Assembly: GCF_000420145.1 (NCBI RefSeq)
Contig: NZ_ATUJ01000016.1
Location: 1-64,000 of the forward strand
From: Paracoccus zeaxanthinifaciens ATCC 21588
Lineage (GTDB): Bacteria; Pseudomonadota; Alphaproteobacteria; Rhodobacterales; Rhodobacteraceae
Length of the DNA: 64,000 bases
Direction: 5' to 3'
In this document: piece by piece, positions 38,559-52,582 of the stretch
Position numbering within the stretch: position 1 is the stretch's first letter
How the letters are laid out: each line of letters begins with the position of its first letter
Translations under genes and position numbers: made by a program
The notes under the pieces: generated by a model
The model's database searches: none
The model's input: the letters and a program-made list of their open reading frames with translations, nothing else
Told to the model about the DNA's origin: nothing

Positions 38559-38621
38559 GGCAGGTCCCCCTTGTTCCTTGGCCCTTGTGATAGGGGAAAG
38601 CGGCTGCGCGGAAAAGCCTCT

Positions 38622-38650
38622 TTGACCTTCGGGGCAGGCCACGCTAGGCC
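38622..38650 (+). promoter_or_regulatory. Possible promoter of sufE
   Basis: TTGACC (38622-38627) and TAGGCC (38645-38650), 17 bases apart. The -35 is good, the -10 poor. Confidence 0.3.
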
Positions 38651-38673
38651 ATGCGCATCTGAAGGAGATGAGC

Positions 38674-39084
38674 ATGGCGACCGCAGCATTCGAAGAGATC
38701 GCAGAAACCTTCGACTTCCTCGACGACTGGGAGGATCGCTATCGCCACGTGATCGAGCTGGGCAAGGCGATGCCGCCGCTGGATCCCGCGCTGCAGGTAC
38801 CCGCGAACAAGGTCGACGGCTGTGCAAGCCAGGTGTGGATCCACCCGCAGATCGCGGATGGACGCTTCGATTTCCACGGAGAGAGCGACGCGCTGATCGT
38901 GCGCGGCCTGATCGCGGTGCTGCACGCGCTGTATTCGGGCGTGCCGGTCGGGCAGGTGGGCCAGATCGACGCGCAGGCCGAGCTGTCGCGGCTGGGCCTG
39001 GACGAGCACCTGTCGGCGCAGCGCTCGAACGGGCTGCGCGCGATGGTGGAACGGATCAGGCTGCTTTCCGCCGCCGCAAGCTGA
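38674..39084 (+). CDS. sufE: Cysteine desulfuration protein SufE
   Basis: A 136-residue SufE that accepts sulfur from the cysteine desulfurase SufS. The active cysteine is in [28 protein letters not shown] at the N terminus is typical. The ATG at 38674 is chosen because the AAGGAG site ends right before the alternative ATG at 38668. The 3' end overlaps the convergent mnmA gene by 29 bases. The rest of the suf cluster is not in the window. Confidence 0.93.
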   Translation: MATAAFEEIAETFDFLDDWEDRYRHVIELGKAMPPLDPALQVPANKVDGCASQVWIHPQIADGRFDFHGESDALIVRGLIAVLHALYSGVPVGQVGQIDAQAELSRLGLDEHLSAQRSNGLRAMVERIRLLSAAAS

Positions 39085-40228
39085 TCCAGCCGCCGCCCAG
39101 CACCCGGCTGCTGTCGTTCTGGTAGAAGACGCAGGCCTGGCCGGGGCTGACGCCTTCCTCGGGGTCCAGCAGTTCGACCTCGGCGCGGCGACCGGGCAGG
39201 GGGCGCAGGATCGCGGGCCGCGGCGGGCGGGTCGAGCGGATGCGGACCATGACCGGGATCTCTCCCTCGAACGCCTCGTCGCCCAGCCAGTTCACCTCGC
39301 TGACATTGACGGTCTGCGTCGACAGGGCGGCGCGCGGTCCGACGACGACGCGGCGCGTCTCGGGCTCCAGCCGCACCACATAGAGCGGGTCGCCCAAGCC
39401 GCCGATTCCCAGACCCCGACGCTGGCCGATCGTGTAGTGGATCACGCCGCGATGCTGGCCCAGCACGTTGCCGTCCATGTCCACGATCTCGCCCGGATCG
39501 GCGGCACCGGGGCGCAGCTTCTCGATGACCGAGGCGTAATCGCCATTCGGCACGAAGCAGATGTCCTGGCTGTCGGGCTTGTCCGCGACCGACAGGCCGT
39601 ATTCGGCGGCCAGCGCGCGGGTCTCGGCCTTGCTCTCCAGGTGGCCCAGGGGGAAGCGCAGGAAGTCCAGCTGTTCCTGCGTGGTCGAGAACAGGAAATA
39701 GCTCTGGTCGCGGTTCTGGTCGGCTGCCATGTGCAGCTCGGCCCGGCTGTCCCCCTGCTTGCGCTGGATATAGTGGCCGGTCGCCATGCAGTCGGCATCC
39801 AGATCGCGCGCGGTTTCCAGCAGGTCGCGGAACTTCACGCGTTCATTGCAGCGGATGCAGGGCACGGGGGTCGCCCCGGCCAGGTAGGCATCGGCGAATT
39901 CGTCGATCACGGATTCGCGGAACTTGTTCTCGTAATCCAAGACATAATGGGGAAAGCCCATGCGCTCGGCCACGCGGCGGGCATCGTGGATGTCCTGACC
40001 CGCGCAGCAGGCGCCCTTCTTGGCCAGGGCCGCCCCGTGATCATAGAGCTGCAGCGTCACGCCCACCACGTCATAGCCTTCGGCATGCAACTTGGCCGCC
40101 ACGACCGAGCTGTCGACGCCGCCCGACATGGCGACCACGACGCGCGTCTGCGACGGCGGCTTGGCGAAGCCGAGGCTGTTCAATTCGGTGTCGCGCGCCG
40201 TCGCGCGGATGCTGGTGTCGAGGCTCAT
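39056..40228 (-). CDS. mnmA: tRNA 2-thiouridylase MnmA
   Basis: A 390-residue enzyme for the 2-thio group of U34 in tRNA-Lys, -Glu and -Gln. The PP-loop is [11 protein letters not shown]; the catalytic cysteines are in [11 protein letters not shown] and [13 protein letters not shown]. Slightly longer than E. coli (368) through an N-terminal extension of about 20 residues. Its tail overlaps the convergent sufE, interesting because both act in sulfur transfer. Confidence 0.95.
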   Translation of the reverse strand: MSLDTSIRATARDTELNSLGFAKPPSQTRVVVAMSGGVDSSVVAAKLHAEGYDVVGVTLQLYDHGAALAKKGACCAGQDIHDARRVAERMGFPHYVLDYENKFRESVIDEFADAYLAGATPVPCIRCNERVKFRDLLETARDLDADCMATGHYIQRKQGDSRAELHMAADQNRDQSYFLFSTTQEQLDFLRFPLGHLESKAETRALAAEYGLSVADKPDSQDICFVPNGDYASVIEKLRPGAADPGEIVDMDGNVLGQHRGVIHYTIGQRRGLGIGGLGDPLYVVRLEPETRRVVVGPRAALSTQTVNVSEVNWLGDEAFEGEIPVMVRIRSTRPPRPAILRPLPGRRAEVELLDPEEGVSPGQACVFYQNDSSRVLGGGWISLRRRKAA

Positions 40229-40327
40229 GGATGGTCTTTCACGGGTCTTGGCGCGGCCGCAGCCGACGAAACTCGATCAAAATATAGGAGAATGCCGCAT
40301 ATTCTCAACCCCGCCGGGGCGTTCCGG

Positions 40328-40342
40328 CTAACGCGGTCTTAA
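40328..40342. promoter_or_regulatory. CtrA-box-like site upstream of sciP
   Basis: On the minus strand the site reads TTAA-GACCGCG-TTAG, a seven-of-eight match to the CtrA consensus TTAA-N7-TTAA. It lies 44 bases before the sciP ATG, a position suited to activation. In Caulobacter sciP is activated by CtrA. Confidence 0.55.
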
Positions 40343-40385
40343 GTCGTGGGGGTGCATACCGGCCCCAACAAGCCGGAGGCAGTTC

Positions 40386-40682
40386 ATGTTCGTGAAGAAA
40401 ACCAATGGTCCGCGGACCGTCACGCTGGCCGATGGGCGCATCCTCAGCATCGCGGACCTGCCGTCCGCCGACACGCGCTGGGTGGCCAGCCGCAAGCAGA
40501 CGGTGGTGCTGGCGGTGGCCCACGGGCTGATCGCGCGGGACGAGGCCATCGCGCGCTATGGCCTGTCGGACGAGGAGTTCGACGGCTGGTGCGCCGCGGT
40601 CGCCCGCCATGGCAAGGCCGCGCTGAAGGTGACGTCGCTGCAACGCTATAGACAGCCGCAGGTTGAGCATCGTAACGGTTAA
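40386..40682 (+). CDS. sciP: CtrA inhibitor SciP (DUF1153 family)
   Basis: A 98-residue helix-turn-helix protein of the DUF1153 family, starting [20 protein letters not shown] and containing [19 protein letters not shown] and [11 protein letters not shown]. The Caulobacter member SciP binds DNA and CtrA and blocks CtrA-dependent activation after division. Here it stands 80 bases upstream of ctrA on the same strand. A CtrA-box-like site precedes it. An AGCCGGAGG site gives the start. Confidence 0.9.
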   Translation: MFVKKTNGPRTVTLADGRILSIADLPSADTRWVASRKQTVVLAVAHGLIARDEAIARYGLSDEEFDGWCAAVARHGKAALKVTSLQRYRQPQVEHRNG

Positions 40683-40691
40683 TCGCGGCAG

Positions 40692-40706
40692 GTAACCTCG
40701 TGTTAA
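40692..40706. promoter_or_regulatory. CtrA-box-like site upstream of ctrA
   Basis: GTAA-CCTCGTG-TTAA, followed by CC, matches TTAA-N7-TTAA at seven of eight positions and lies 57 bases before the ctrA ATG. Suggests direct autoregulation. A further TTAA occurs at 40679. Confidence 0.55.
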
Positions 40707-40762
40707 CCGGTTCGTCTCAATGTTCAGGTTCGAAGAATTCGACGAATCGGGGGATACCAAGA

Positions 40763-45832
<5,070 letters not shown>

Positions 45833-45843
45833 CAAGCACGAAT

Positions 45844-45858
45844 GTTCTTAAAAAGTTC
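45844..45858. promoter_or_regulatory. LexA (SOS) box
   Basis: GTTC-TTAAAAA-GTTC is an exact match to the GTTC-N7-GTTC direct repeat recognised by LexA in alphaproteobacteria. It lies between recG and the 31-residue gene at 45915, 57 bases before its ATG. Confidence 0.7.
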
Positions 45859-45914
45859 TTTACCGAATCGTCCTCATATGAGAACAAAGCGGCAACAGAG
45901 AGGAGTTGCTGCCC

Positions 45915-46010
45915 ATGACCCGCGAATTCGTCTGTGATGTGATCGGTATCGCCGCGCTGACCGCCACCACGCTGGTGGTCCTTTACCTGCCGGTGATCCT
46001 GCAAGCCTGA
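45915..46010 (+). CDS. 31-residue SOS-controlled single-span membrane protein (candidate)
   Basis: A 31-residue protein, MTREFVCDVIGIAALTATTL followed by VVLYLPVILQA. Residues about 9-28 form one hydrophobic helix with a short N-terminal charged head. A good AGAGAGGAG ribosome binding site lies at 45897-45905. Upstream is an exact GTTC-N7-GTTC LexA box, downstream a strong terminator, so the gene appears monocistronic and SOS-induced. Caulobacter has a similar design in SidA, a 29-residue SOS-induced inner-membrane division inhibitor; homology to SidA is not claimed, only the same arrangement. A TisB-like membrane toxin or a recG-related regulator are alternatives. Confidence 0.7.
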   Translation: MTREFVCDVIGIAALTATTLVVLYLPVILQA

Positions 46011-46077
46011 GATCTGCCCCGCGTCGCTGATACGGTGCCCACGCCTGTGCACCGCCTCTGTCCAAGCACGCGCAACT

Positions 46078-46109
46078 GGACCGGTCCTGGCAGGGACCGG
46101 TCCTTTTTT
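46078..46109 (+). terminator. Intrinsic terminator after the 31-residue gene
   Basis: GGACCGGTCC occurs twice (46078-46087 and 46094-46103); being self-complementary, the copies pair perfectly around tggcag, followed by six T residues. A very strong terminator 68 bases after the small gene's stop. Confidence 0.85.
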
Positions 46110-46129
46110 CTTCCGCGATTCCGGTGGGT

Positions 46130-46567
46130 TCAGGCCGCGGCCTTGTCCATCGCCTCCAGCGTGGCGTCCCATGCCAGCAGGATCGAGGCGTGGCGGTTCG
46201 GATATTCCCGCGCGGGCAGCAGGGCCTCGAGCTCGGCGAAGGGGCCGTCGGGGGCCGGCCCGTCCTGTTTCAGCATCGCCGACAGCCGGTCGCGCGCGGC
46301 CGCGATCGTTGCGCGGTCCATGCCGATCACCGCAGATCCCAGCACGGATGCCGAGGCCTGGCCCAGGGCGCAGGCGCGCACCTCCTGGCCGAAGCGAGCG
46401 ATGCGCCCGTCCTGCAGGCCCAGATGCACCGTCACCGACGATCCGCAATGCGGCGAACGGCGCATCGCGCTGGCATCGGGGGCCTCGATCGTGCCCAGAT
46501 GCGGGATCGTCGTGGTCAGCGCCAGGATGCGCCGAGAGTAGAGCTGCATGAGGTCGGCTTCGGCCAT
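46130..46567 (-). CDS. SufU/IscU-like iron-sulfur scaffold protein
   Basis: A 145-residue NifU-N-domain protein. Two of the three usual ligand cysteines are present: C41 (SPHCGSS) and C66 (RACALGQAS). The third, normally in RxxCxxLxW, is absent: the position reads NRHASILLAW (about 124-133). The aspartate following the first CG is also a serine. It may therefore serve as a sulfur-transfer or regulatory partner and not a classical scaffold. Divergent from hisI. Confidence 0.82.
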   Translation of the reverse strand: MAEADLMQLYSRRILALTTTIPHLGTIEAPDASAMRRSPHCGSSVTVHLGLQDGRIARFGQEVRACALGQASASVLGSAVIGMDRATIAAARDRLSAMLKQDGPAPDGPFAELEALLPAREYPNRHASILLAWDATLEAMDKAAA

Positions 46568-46657
46568 GGATCGATCCTTGCGGTATTCCCGGTGCCGGGG
46601 CTTTCGCGCCCGGTCCTGGGGTTCTAGATAGGAACGCGGATTGCGAAAGGAAACCCG

Positions 46658-47014
46658 ATGTTCGACCCTGCCGGCCTGAAATACGACACGAACGGTCTGA
46701 TCCCCGCCATCGCGCAGGATGCGACCACCGGCGAGGTGCTGATGATGGCGTGGATGAATGCCGAGGCCGTCGCCCGGACGCTGGAAACCGGTCGCGTGAC
46801 CTATTGGTCGCGGTCGCGCCAGTCCTTCTGGATCAAGGGCGAAAGCTCGGGGAACGTGCAGGAGCTGGTGGATTTCCGCGTCGATTGCGATGCCGACTGC
46901 CTGCTGGTCATGGTGAACCAGACCGGCCCCGCCTGCCACACGAACCGCCGCAGCTGCTTCTATACCGCCATCCGCGACGGCGAACCGGTCGAGCTGATGC
47001 AGCCGATGGCCTAG
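46658..47014 (+). CDS. hisI: Phosphoribosyl-AMP cyclohydrolase
   Basis: A 118-residue single-domain HisI, which opens the purine ring of PR-AMP in histidine synthesis. Signature segments are [33 protein letters not shown] and the metal-binding [11 protein letters not shown] plus [10 protein letters not shown]. The HisE domain is not fused. The stop codon TAG shares the tetranucleotide CTAG with the stop of the convergent gluQ. Confidence 0.95.
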   Translation: MFDPAGLKYDTNGLIPAIAQDATTGEVLMMAWMNAEAVARTLETGRVTYWSRSRQSFWIKGESSGNVQELVDFRVDCDADCLLVMVNQTGPACHTNRRSCFYTAIRDGEPVELMQPMA

Positions 47015-47838
47015 AGCCCGACCATCCGCAGGATGTCCTGCGGTTCCGCGCCCTGATCCCGGAAGGCACGGATGGCCCGGGCATCGTCGCGCTTGGCCAG
47101 CCTGCGCCCCTCGTGGTCGCGGATCAGCCGGTGATGCAGGTAGTCCGGAACCCGCAGGTCCAGAAGGCGCTGCAGCAGCACGTGGATGAAGGTCGAATCG
47201 AACAGGTCGCGCCCTCGCGTCACCAGAGTGACGCCCTGCGCCGCGTCATCCACGACCACCGCCAGGTGATAGGACGTGCCCATGCCCCGGCGCGACAGGA
47301 TCACGTCGCCGATATCCGACAGGAACTGCGCGCGCGTCATGACATGGTCCTGCCCGCCGTCGCGAAACCCGATGCGGTCGGTCGCCAGTGCGTCGAAGGC
47401 GCGCGCGACGTCCAGCCGGATCACGTCGTCGGGGCCTGCATCGCGCATGTCGCGCCCGCGGCAGGTGCCGGGATAGATCAGTCCGTCCGGCCCGGCGGGC
47501 AGCGCGCCCTCTTGCGGGGCGGACATCGCGGCGCGGATGTCGCCGCGACGGCAGCGGCAGGGATAGGTCAGGTCGGCCAGCCGCGTCAGCGCGTCCATGT
47601 ATGCGGGCATCCGGTCCGACTGGCGCAGGACGGGGCTTTCCCATTCCAGCCCCAGCCATGACAGGTCCTGCAGGATCGCGGCCTCGTATTCCGGGCGGCA
47701 GCGGTCGCGGTCGATATCCTCGATCCGCAGAAGGAATCGCGCCCCGGCCCTTGCCGCGACGATCGCGGAAAAGGCGTGCCCAAGGTGCAGAAGCCCCGTG
47801 GGCGAGGGCGCGAAGCGGGTTACTGCGCCGCCAGCCAT
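47011..47838 (-). CDS. gluQ: Glutamyl-Q tRNA(Asp) synthetase
   Basis: A 275-residue truncated glutamyl-tRNA synthetase paralogue without anticodon-binding domain, which glutamylates queuosine in tRNA-Asp. The HIGH-like motif is [13 protein letters not shown]; the KMSKS counterpart is RRLAKRDD. Zinc ligands are in PCRCRRGD and YPGTCRG. The first 19 bases overlap the end of trmFO, so it is coupled to it. Confidence 0.93.
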   Translation of the reverse strand: MAGGAVTRFAPSPTGLLHLGHAFSAIVAARAGARFLLRIEDIDRDRCRPEYEAAILQDLSWLGLEWESPVLRQSDRMPAYMDALTRLADLTYPCRCRRGDIRAAMSAPQEGALPAGPDGLIYPGTCRGRDMRDAGPDDVIRLDVARAFDALATDRIGFRDGGQDHVMTRAQFLSDIGDVILSRRGMGTSYHLAVVVDDAAQGVTLVTRGRDLFDSTFIHVLLQRLLDLRVPDYLHHRLIRDHEGRRLAKRDDARAIRAFRDQGAEPQDILRMVGL

Positions 47839-49157
47839 GCCTGGAAATCGTCCTTGGCGCGCTGCGTATAGGCCGGATAGCGGTCCTTGCGGCCGCGCCG
47901 CCCGCCGCGCATTTCCGGCAGGGGCGGGAACAGGCCGAAATTCACGTTCATCGGCTGGAAGGTCTTGGCCTCGGCCCCGCCGGTGATGTGGTTGACCAGC
48001 GCGCCCATCGCGGTGGTGAAGGGCGGCGGCCCCAGATCGCGGCCAAGCGCCTGCGCGGCGGCCATGCGCCCCGCCAGAAGCCCCATGGCCGAGCTTTCGA
48101 CATAACCCTCGACGCCCGTCACCTGGCCCGCGAAGCGCAGGTTCGGCCGCAGGCGCAGGCGCATGCGGTCGTCCAGCAGCGTGGGCGAGTTCAGGAAGCT
48201 GTTGCGGTGGATGCCGCCCAGCCGCGCAAAGCCCGCATCCTGCAGGCCGGGGATCATGCGGAACACCTCGGTCTGGGCGCCGTATTTCATCTTCGTCTGG
48301 AAGCCGACGATATTGTACAGCGTGCCCAGGGCGTTGTCGCGGCGCAGCTGCACCACGGCATAGGCCTTTTCCTCGGGCTTGTGGGCGTTCGTCAGGCCGA
48401 CGGGCTTCATCGGGCCGTGGCGCAGGGTCTCGCGGCCGCGCTCGGCCATGACCTCGATCGGCAGGCAGCCGTCGAAATAGCCGGCGGTCTCGCCCTCGTG
48501 GAACTCGGTCTTGTCGGCGGCCAGAAGCGCGTCGATGAAGGCCTCGTACTGCTCCTTGTTCATGGGGCAGTTGATATAGGCCTTCTGCTCGGCCTCGGTC
48601 TCGCCCTTGTCGTAGCGGCTCTGTTCCCAGGCCACCGACATGTCGATCGTGTCGGCATGGACGATGGGGGCGATCGCGTCGAAGAACGCCAGCGCGTCGG
48701 CGCCGGTCACGTCGCGGATCGCATCGGCCAGCCCGTCCGAGGTCAGCGGCCCGGTCGCCACGATCCAGTTGCCGTCCTGGGGCAGCTCCGTGATCTCGGC
48801 GTCGCGGATCTCGATCAGCGGTTCGGCCCGCAGCGCCTCGGTCACTGCGGCGGAGAACGCATCGCGGTCCACGGCCAGCGCGCCGCCCGCGGGCAGGCGG
48901 TGGCGGTCGGCCATCGACATGATCAGGCCGCCCGCGGCCCGCATTTCCCAGTGCAGCAGGCCCACGGCGTTCATCACGTCGTCATCCGAACGGAAGCTGT
49001 TCGAGCAGACCATCTCGGCGCAATCGCCGGTGCGATGCGCGAAGGTGCCCTTCGAGGGGCGCATCTCGTGCAGGATGACGGGGACGCCCGCGCGGGCGAT
49101 CTGCCAGGCGGCCTCGGACCCGGCCAGTCCGGCGCCGATGATGTTGACGGGTTCCAT
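47820..49157 (-). CDS. trmFO: Folate-dependent tRNA U54 methyltransferase TrmFO
   Basis: A 445-residue flavoprotein making ribothymidine 54 in tRNA with methylenetetrahydrofolate. The FAD-binding [17 protein letters not shown] is at the N terminus, the catalytic cysteine is in [12 protein letters not shown], and the GidA-like core segment [18 protein letters not shown] is present. TrmFO occurs in Firmicutes and many alphaproteobacteria instead of TrmA. Two tRNA-modifying genes, trmFO and gluQ, thus form a pair. Confidence 0.95.
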   Translation of the reverse strand: MEPVNIIGAGLAGSEAAWQIARAGVPVILHEMRPSKGTFAHRTGDCAEMVCSNSFRSDDDVMNAVGLLHWEMRAAGGLIMSMADRHRLPAGGALAVDRDAFSAAVTEALRAEPLIEIRDAEITELPQDGNWIVATGPLTSDGLADAIRDVTGADALAFFDAIAPIVHADTIDMSVAWEQSRYDKGETEAEQKAYINCPMNKEQYEAFIDALLAADKTEFHEGETAGYFDGCLPIEVMAERGRETLRHGPMKPVGLTNAHKPEEKAYAVVQLRRDNALGTLYNIVGFQTKMKYGAQTEVFRMIPGLQDAGFARLGGIHRNSFLNSPTLLDDRMRLRLRPNLRFAGQVTGVEGYVESSAMGLLAGRMAAAQALGRDLGPPPFTTAMGALVNHITGGAEAKTFQPMNVNFGLFPPLPEMRGGRRGRKDRYPAYTQRAKDDFQAWLAAQ

Positions 49158-49279
49158 GCGGGCCTCCGAATGCTGCGGATGGGGCAGCAGCTAGCAATCC
49201 GCGGCCCCGAATGAAAGAGGCGGCGCCCGTTGGGGCACCGCCTGCGACGATTTGGGTGCATGCCCGATGGGGCAGGCGA

Positions 49280-49909
49280 TCAGCCTTCGGCTGCTTCCTC
49301 GGCCTCTTCGCCTTCGGCCTCGGCCTCGTCCGAACGCAGGGCGGACGGAGCGGCGATGTTCGCGATGACGAAGTTGCGGTCGATGGTCGGCTTGGCGCCT
49401 TCGGGCAGCTTCACATCGTTGATGTGGATGCTGTCGCCGACTTCCAGACCGGCCAGATCGACGACGATCTGCTCGGGGATGTCACCGGCGGTGACGATCA
49501 GCTCGACCTCGTTGCGGACGTGGACGATCGTGCCGCCCTTGCGCAGACCCGGGCAGTTGTCCTCGTTCTCGAAGACGACCGGGATGAACAGGTTCACCTT
49601 CGAGGTGCGGCGCAGGCGCATGAAGTCGATGTGGATCGGCAGATCCTTCACGACATCGCGCTGGACGCCACGGCAGATGACGCGGACGTCGTCCTGGCCT
49701 TCGACCTTGAGGTTGAACAGGGTCGCCATGAAGCGGCCTGCGCGCAGCTTGGTCAGCAGCTTGTTGAAGTCGAACTGGATCGCAACGGGTTCCTTGTTGT
49801 CCCCATAGACGATGCCTGGCACCTTGCCTGCACGGCGAGCTTGGCGGGCGGCCCCCTTGCCCGTCCCCGCGCGAGGCTCGGCCACCAGATCCGGGATCTC
49901 TTTGGCCAT
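49280..49909 (-). CDS. rplY: 50S ribosomal protein L25 (Ctc type)
   Basis: A 209-residue L25 with the C-terminal CTC domain. The N-terminal domain (about 1-95) binds 5S rRNA ([20 protein letters not shown]); the second domain contains [17 protein letters not shown]. An acidic tail ([13 protein letters not shown]) ends the protein. The ATG at 49909 is preferred; the frame continues to 49966 without similarity. Its own terminator is not evident. Confidence 0.95.
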   Translation of the reverse strand: MAKEIPDLVAEPRAGTGKGAARQARRAGKVPGIVYGDNKEPVAIQFDFNKLLTKLRAGRFMATLFNLKVEGQDDVRVICRGVQRDVVKDLPIHIDFMRLRRTSKVNLFIPVVFENEDNCPGLRKGGTIVHVRNEVELIVTAGDIPEQIVVDLAGLEVGDSIHINDVKLPEGAKPTIDRNFVIANIAAPSALRSDEAEAEGEEAEEAAEG

Positions 49910-50030
49910 ATCTCTAATCCTTACATTTGTTGACGGCGCCATCCTCCAAGGGTGCATGGCGACCAAGCGGTGCCCTTAACGCAAACCCGATTGCATGTGA
50001 AGCCGGAAAAGCACATTCCCGCGCGCAAGG

Positions 50031-51062
50031 ATGGCAGTGCTTGGCCCCTCGCGGCGGTTCGGTCATATTGCGCGGACGAATCCGCATCAGGCGGGCGAAG
50101 CATTGAGGCGGAACTTGAGGCAGGCAACGAATCGCCATGCGGCGACGGACTGGATGCGTCTTGCGATGGCGGCATTCGTCGTCATCGGACATTCGGGCGC
50201 GGCGCGTGATACCATCGGCATGGCGGATCTTGCCGCCGGCAACACGCTGCTGCGGGTGGCGGTGCCGGTCTTCACGTTGATCGCGGGGTTTTACGCGGAA
50301 TCCATGCTCCGGCGTGGCGATCTGTCGAAATGGTCGGGCAGGCTGCTGGCGCAATATGGCGGCTGGTCGCTGATCTATCTGGTGTTCCTCGCGACCTATT
50401 TCCTCAACCGTTCGGGGGTCCGCACGTTCGAGGAACTTGTGCTGGGCTTCATGCACCTGTGGTTCCTGATGGGCCTTGCCCTGGCCGGGATGATGCTGGC
50501 CTTCTTCCGCCGGTTCGGTCCCTTCGGGGTGGCCGCGTCCGCGATCGGCTTTGCCGCGGCAGGGTTCTTCATCCAGCATGCGCGCATGGCATGGGGAATG
50601 GAGTTGGACCTCGAGCTGTATCGCAATGGTCCGTTCTACCTCTATCCCTATCTGGCCATGGGCTGGCTGCTGGCCAGGGTTCCGGCAGAGCGGCTGCCAT
50701 CGACGCCGGTGCTGGGGATCGCCTTCGGGGTCGGTATGGCGCTTGCGATGTATCAGAGCGGGTACTGGCTGCAGCGCCTGGGCGAGGATCCGCTTCTGGA
50801 GATGCCGTTCGGCCATCTGTTGATGTGTCCGGCGCTGTTTCTGCTGGTGCTGAGGCTGCCATTGCCCGAGACCCGGCTGCCGCTTGGTCGCGCGGCGGCC
50901 GGGATCTATGTCATGCATGTGCTGGTGCTTCAGGGGCTGCCCTGGATTGGTATCGATACGGCGTGGATCCGCGCGGTGATCGCCTTTGCCGTGCCCTTCA
51001 TGATCGTGGCGGTCACGGTGTCGCTCAGCGCGCGGATGCCGTTCCTGTCGCGGCTGTTCTAG
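50031..51062 (+). CDS. Acyltransferase-3-family membrane protein
   Basis: Up to 343 residues with about ten hydrophobic helices, the pattern of acyltransferase family 3 (OafA/NodX type). The usual N-terminal start of the family, ATDWMRLAMAAFVVIGHSG, with the histidine of helix 1, begins near residue 39, so the true start may be downstream of 50031, for example the TTG at 50103. Probably acylates a sugar or lipid at the membrane, perhaps exopolysaccharide. Stop codon shares CTAG with the convergent lldD. Confidence 0.8.
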   Translation: MAVLGPSRRFGHIARTNPHQAGEALRRNLRQATNRHAATDWMRLAMAAFVVIGHSGAARDTIGMADLAAGNTLLRVAVPVFTLIAGFYAESMLRRGDLSKWSGRLLAQYGGWSLIYLVFLATYFLNRSGVRTFEELVLGFMHLWFLMGLALAGMMLAFFRRFGPFGVAASAIGFAAAGFFIQHARMAWGMELDLELYRNGPFYLYPYLAMGWLLARVPAERLPSTPVLGIAFGVGMALAMYQSGYWLQRLGEDPLLEMPFGHLLMCPALFLLVLRLPLPETRLPLGRAAAGIYVMHVLVLQGLPWIGIDTAWIRAVIAFAVPFMIVAVTVSLSARMPFLSRLF

Positions 51063-52228
51063 GCGACGGGGTATTCCGACAGGAAGTCGCGCGGGATCAG
51101 CATGTTGTGGCGGCCCACATCGTCGATCCGGCGTTCGCCGCACAGCGCCATCGTGGTGTCCAGCTCGGCCCGGATGATCTCGAGTGCGCGGGTCACGCCC
51201 TGTTCGCCCATCGCGCCCAGCCCGTGCAGCCAGGCCCGCCCGATCCAGGTCGAATGGGCGCCCATCGCCAGCGCCTTCAGCACGTCCTGACCCGAGCGGA
51301 TGCCGCTGTCCATGTGCACCTCGACCCGGTCGCCCACGGCATCCACGATATGCGGCAGCATCCGGATCGAGGACATCGCCCCGTCCAGCTGGCGTCCGCC
51401 ATGGTTGCTGACAACGATCGCATCCGCCCCGAAATCCGCCGCGATCCGCGCATCCTCGGGGTCGAGGATGCCCTTCAGGATCAGCTTGCCGCCCCACATG
51501 TCGCGGATCGCCGCGATCTTGTCCCAGTCCAGCCTCTCGTCGAACTGCTCGGCCGTCCAGCTGGACAGGGAACTGGTGTCGCCGACCCCCTTGGCGTGGC
51601 CCACGATATTGCCGAAGAAGCGGCGCTTGGTGCGCATCATGCCCATGCCCCACCGCCAGCGGGTCGCAAGGTCCAGCATCGTGGGCAGGGTGAACTTGGG
51701 CGGGGCCGAGAGCCCGTTCTTCAGGTCCTTGTGCCGCTGGCCCAGGATCTGCAGGTCCAGCGTCAGGACCAGGGCGCTGCAATTCGCGGCCTTGGCGCGG
51801 TCGATGATGGCGGCCAGGAATTCCTGGTCCTTCATCACGTACAGCTGGAACATGAAGGGCTGCGAGACATTCTGCGCTACATCCTCGATCGAGCAGATCG
51901 ACATGGTGGACAGGCAGAAGGGGACGCCGAACTTCTCGGCGGCGCGGGCGGCGTGGATCTCTCCGTCGGCATGCTGCATGCCGGTCAGGCCGACGGGCGC
52001 CAGCGCCACCGGCATGGTCGAGGGCAGGCCCACGATGTCGCGCGCGACGCTGCGGTCCGACATGTCCACGGCGACCTTCTGGCGCAGCTTCAGCTGGGCG
52101 AAATCGGTCGTGTTCTCGCGGAAGGTCTGTTCGGAATAGCTGCCCGATTCGGCATAGTCGTAGAACATCTTCGGCGTCCGCGCCTTGTGAAGGCGCTTCA
52201 GGTCCTCGATGCAGGTGGTGACTGGCAC
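51059..52228 (-). CDS. lldD: FMN-dependent alpha-hydroxy-acid dehydrogenase (L-lactate dehydrogenase type)
   Basis: A 389-residue TIM-barrel flavoenzyme. Conserved FMN and substrate segments are LAPVGLTGMQHADGE, FQLYVMKD, KGILDPEDA and the catalytic VSNHGGRQLDG, followed by DSGIRSGQDVLKALAMGA. The length and the lactate-type motif fit LldD, oxidising L-lactate to pyruvate and passing electrons to the respiratory chain; glycolate or mandelate are alternatives. The neighbouring lipoprotein is 30 bases upstream. Confidence 0.9.
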   Translation of the reverse strand: MPVTTCIEDLKRLHKARTPKMFYDYAESGSYSEQTFRENTTDFAQLKLRQKVAVDMSDRSVARDIVGLPSTMPVALAPVGLTGMQHADGEIHAARAAEKFGVPFCLSTMSICSIEDVAQNVSQPFMFQLYVMKDQEFLAAIIDRAKAANCSALVLTLDLQILGQRHKDLKNGLSAPPKFTLPTMLDLATRWRWGMGMMRTKRRFFGNIVGHAKGVGDTSSLSSWTAEQFDERLDWDKIAAIRDMWGGKLILKGILDPEDARIAADFGADAIVVSNHGGRQLDGAMSSIRMLPHIVDAVGDRVEVHMDSGIRSGQDVLKALAMGAHSTWIGRAWLHGLGAMGEQGVTRALEIIRAELDTTMALCGERRIDDVGRHNMLIPRDFLSEYPVA

Positions 52229-52258
52229 GGTTTCTCCCCCCTCAGGTATCCGGTCTGG

Positions 52259-52507
52259 TCAGTTGGCGGCGCGGGCCCTGATGTCGTCCTCGACCACGGG
52301 GCCGCGCAGGGCATCCGCCCTTGCCCGCAGGGCCGCCGCGCGTGCCTCGGCCCGTTCCTCGACCTGTTCGGGCGCTGCGGCCACGGGTTCGGCATGGGCG
52401 GGCAGGTCGGGTTCGGCCAGGATCTGGTCGGTCGGCAGAAGCCGGGGGAAATCCCCCCCTTCGGAACAGGCGGCCAGCAGCAGAAGCAGGGCGGGTGCGT
52501 ATCTCAT
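52259..52507 (-). CDS. Small lipoprotein of unknown function
   Basis: An 82-residue protein. MRYAPALLLLLAACSEGGDF is a lipoprotein signal peptide with the lipobox LAAC at about 11-14. The mature part is short, Ala/Glu/Arg-rich and probably helical (EERAEARAAALRARADALRG). Same strand and 30 bases upstream of lldD. Unknown function; the alternative upstream starts are shadowed by the opposite TetR gene. Confidence 0.65.
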   Translation of the reverse strand: MRYAPALLLLLAACSEGGDFPRLLPTDQILAEPDLPAHAEPVAAAPEQVEERAEARAAALRARADALRGPVVEDDIRARAAN

Positions 52508-52582
52508 GGGCGGCACGTTACGCGCGGGTGCGGCGCAGGGCAACGGCTTCCAATCCGCGCCCAAGCGGCGATAGGATGGGGC

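Noticed and set aside
40710-40725. A second LexA-like repeat, GTTC-N8-GTTC, upstream of ctrA
   Set aside because: The spacing is eight, not seven bases, so it does not meet the alphaproteobacterial LexA consensus.
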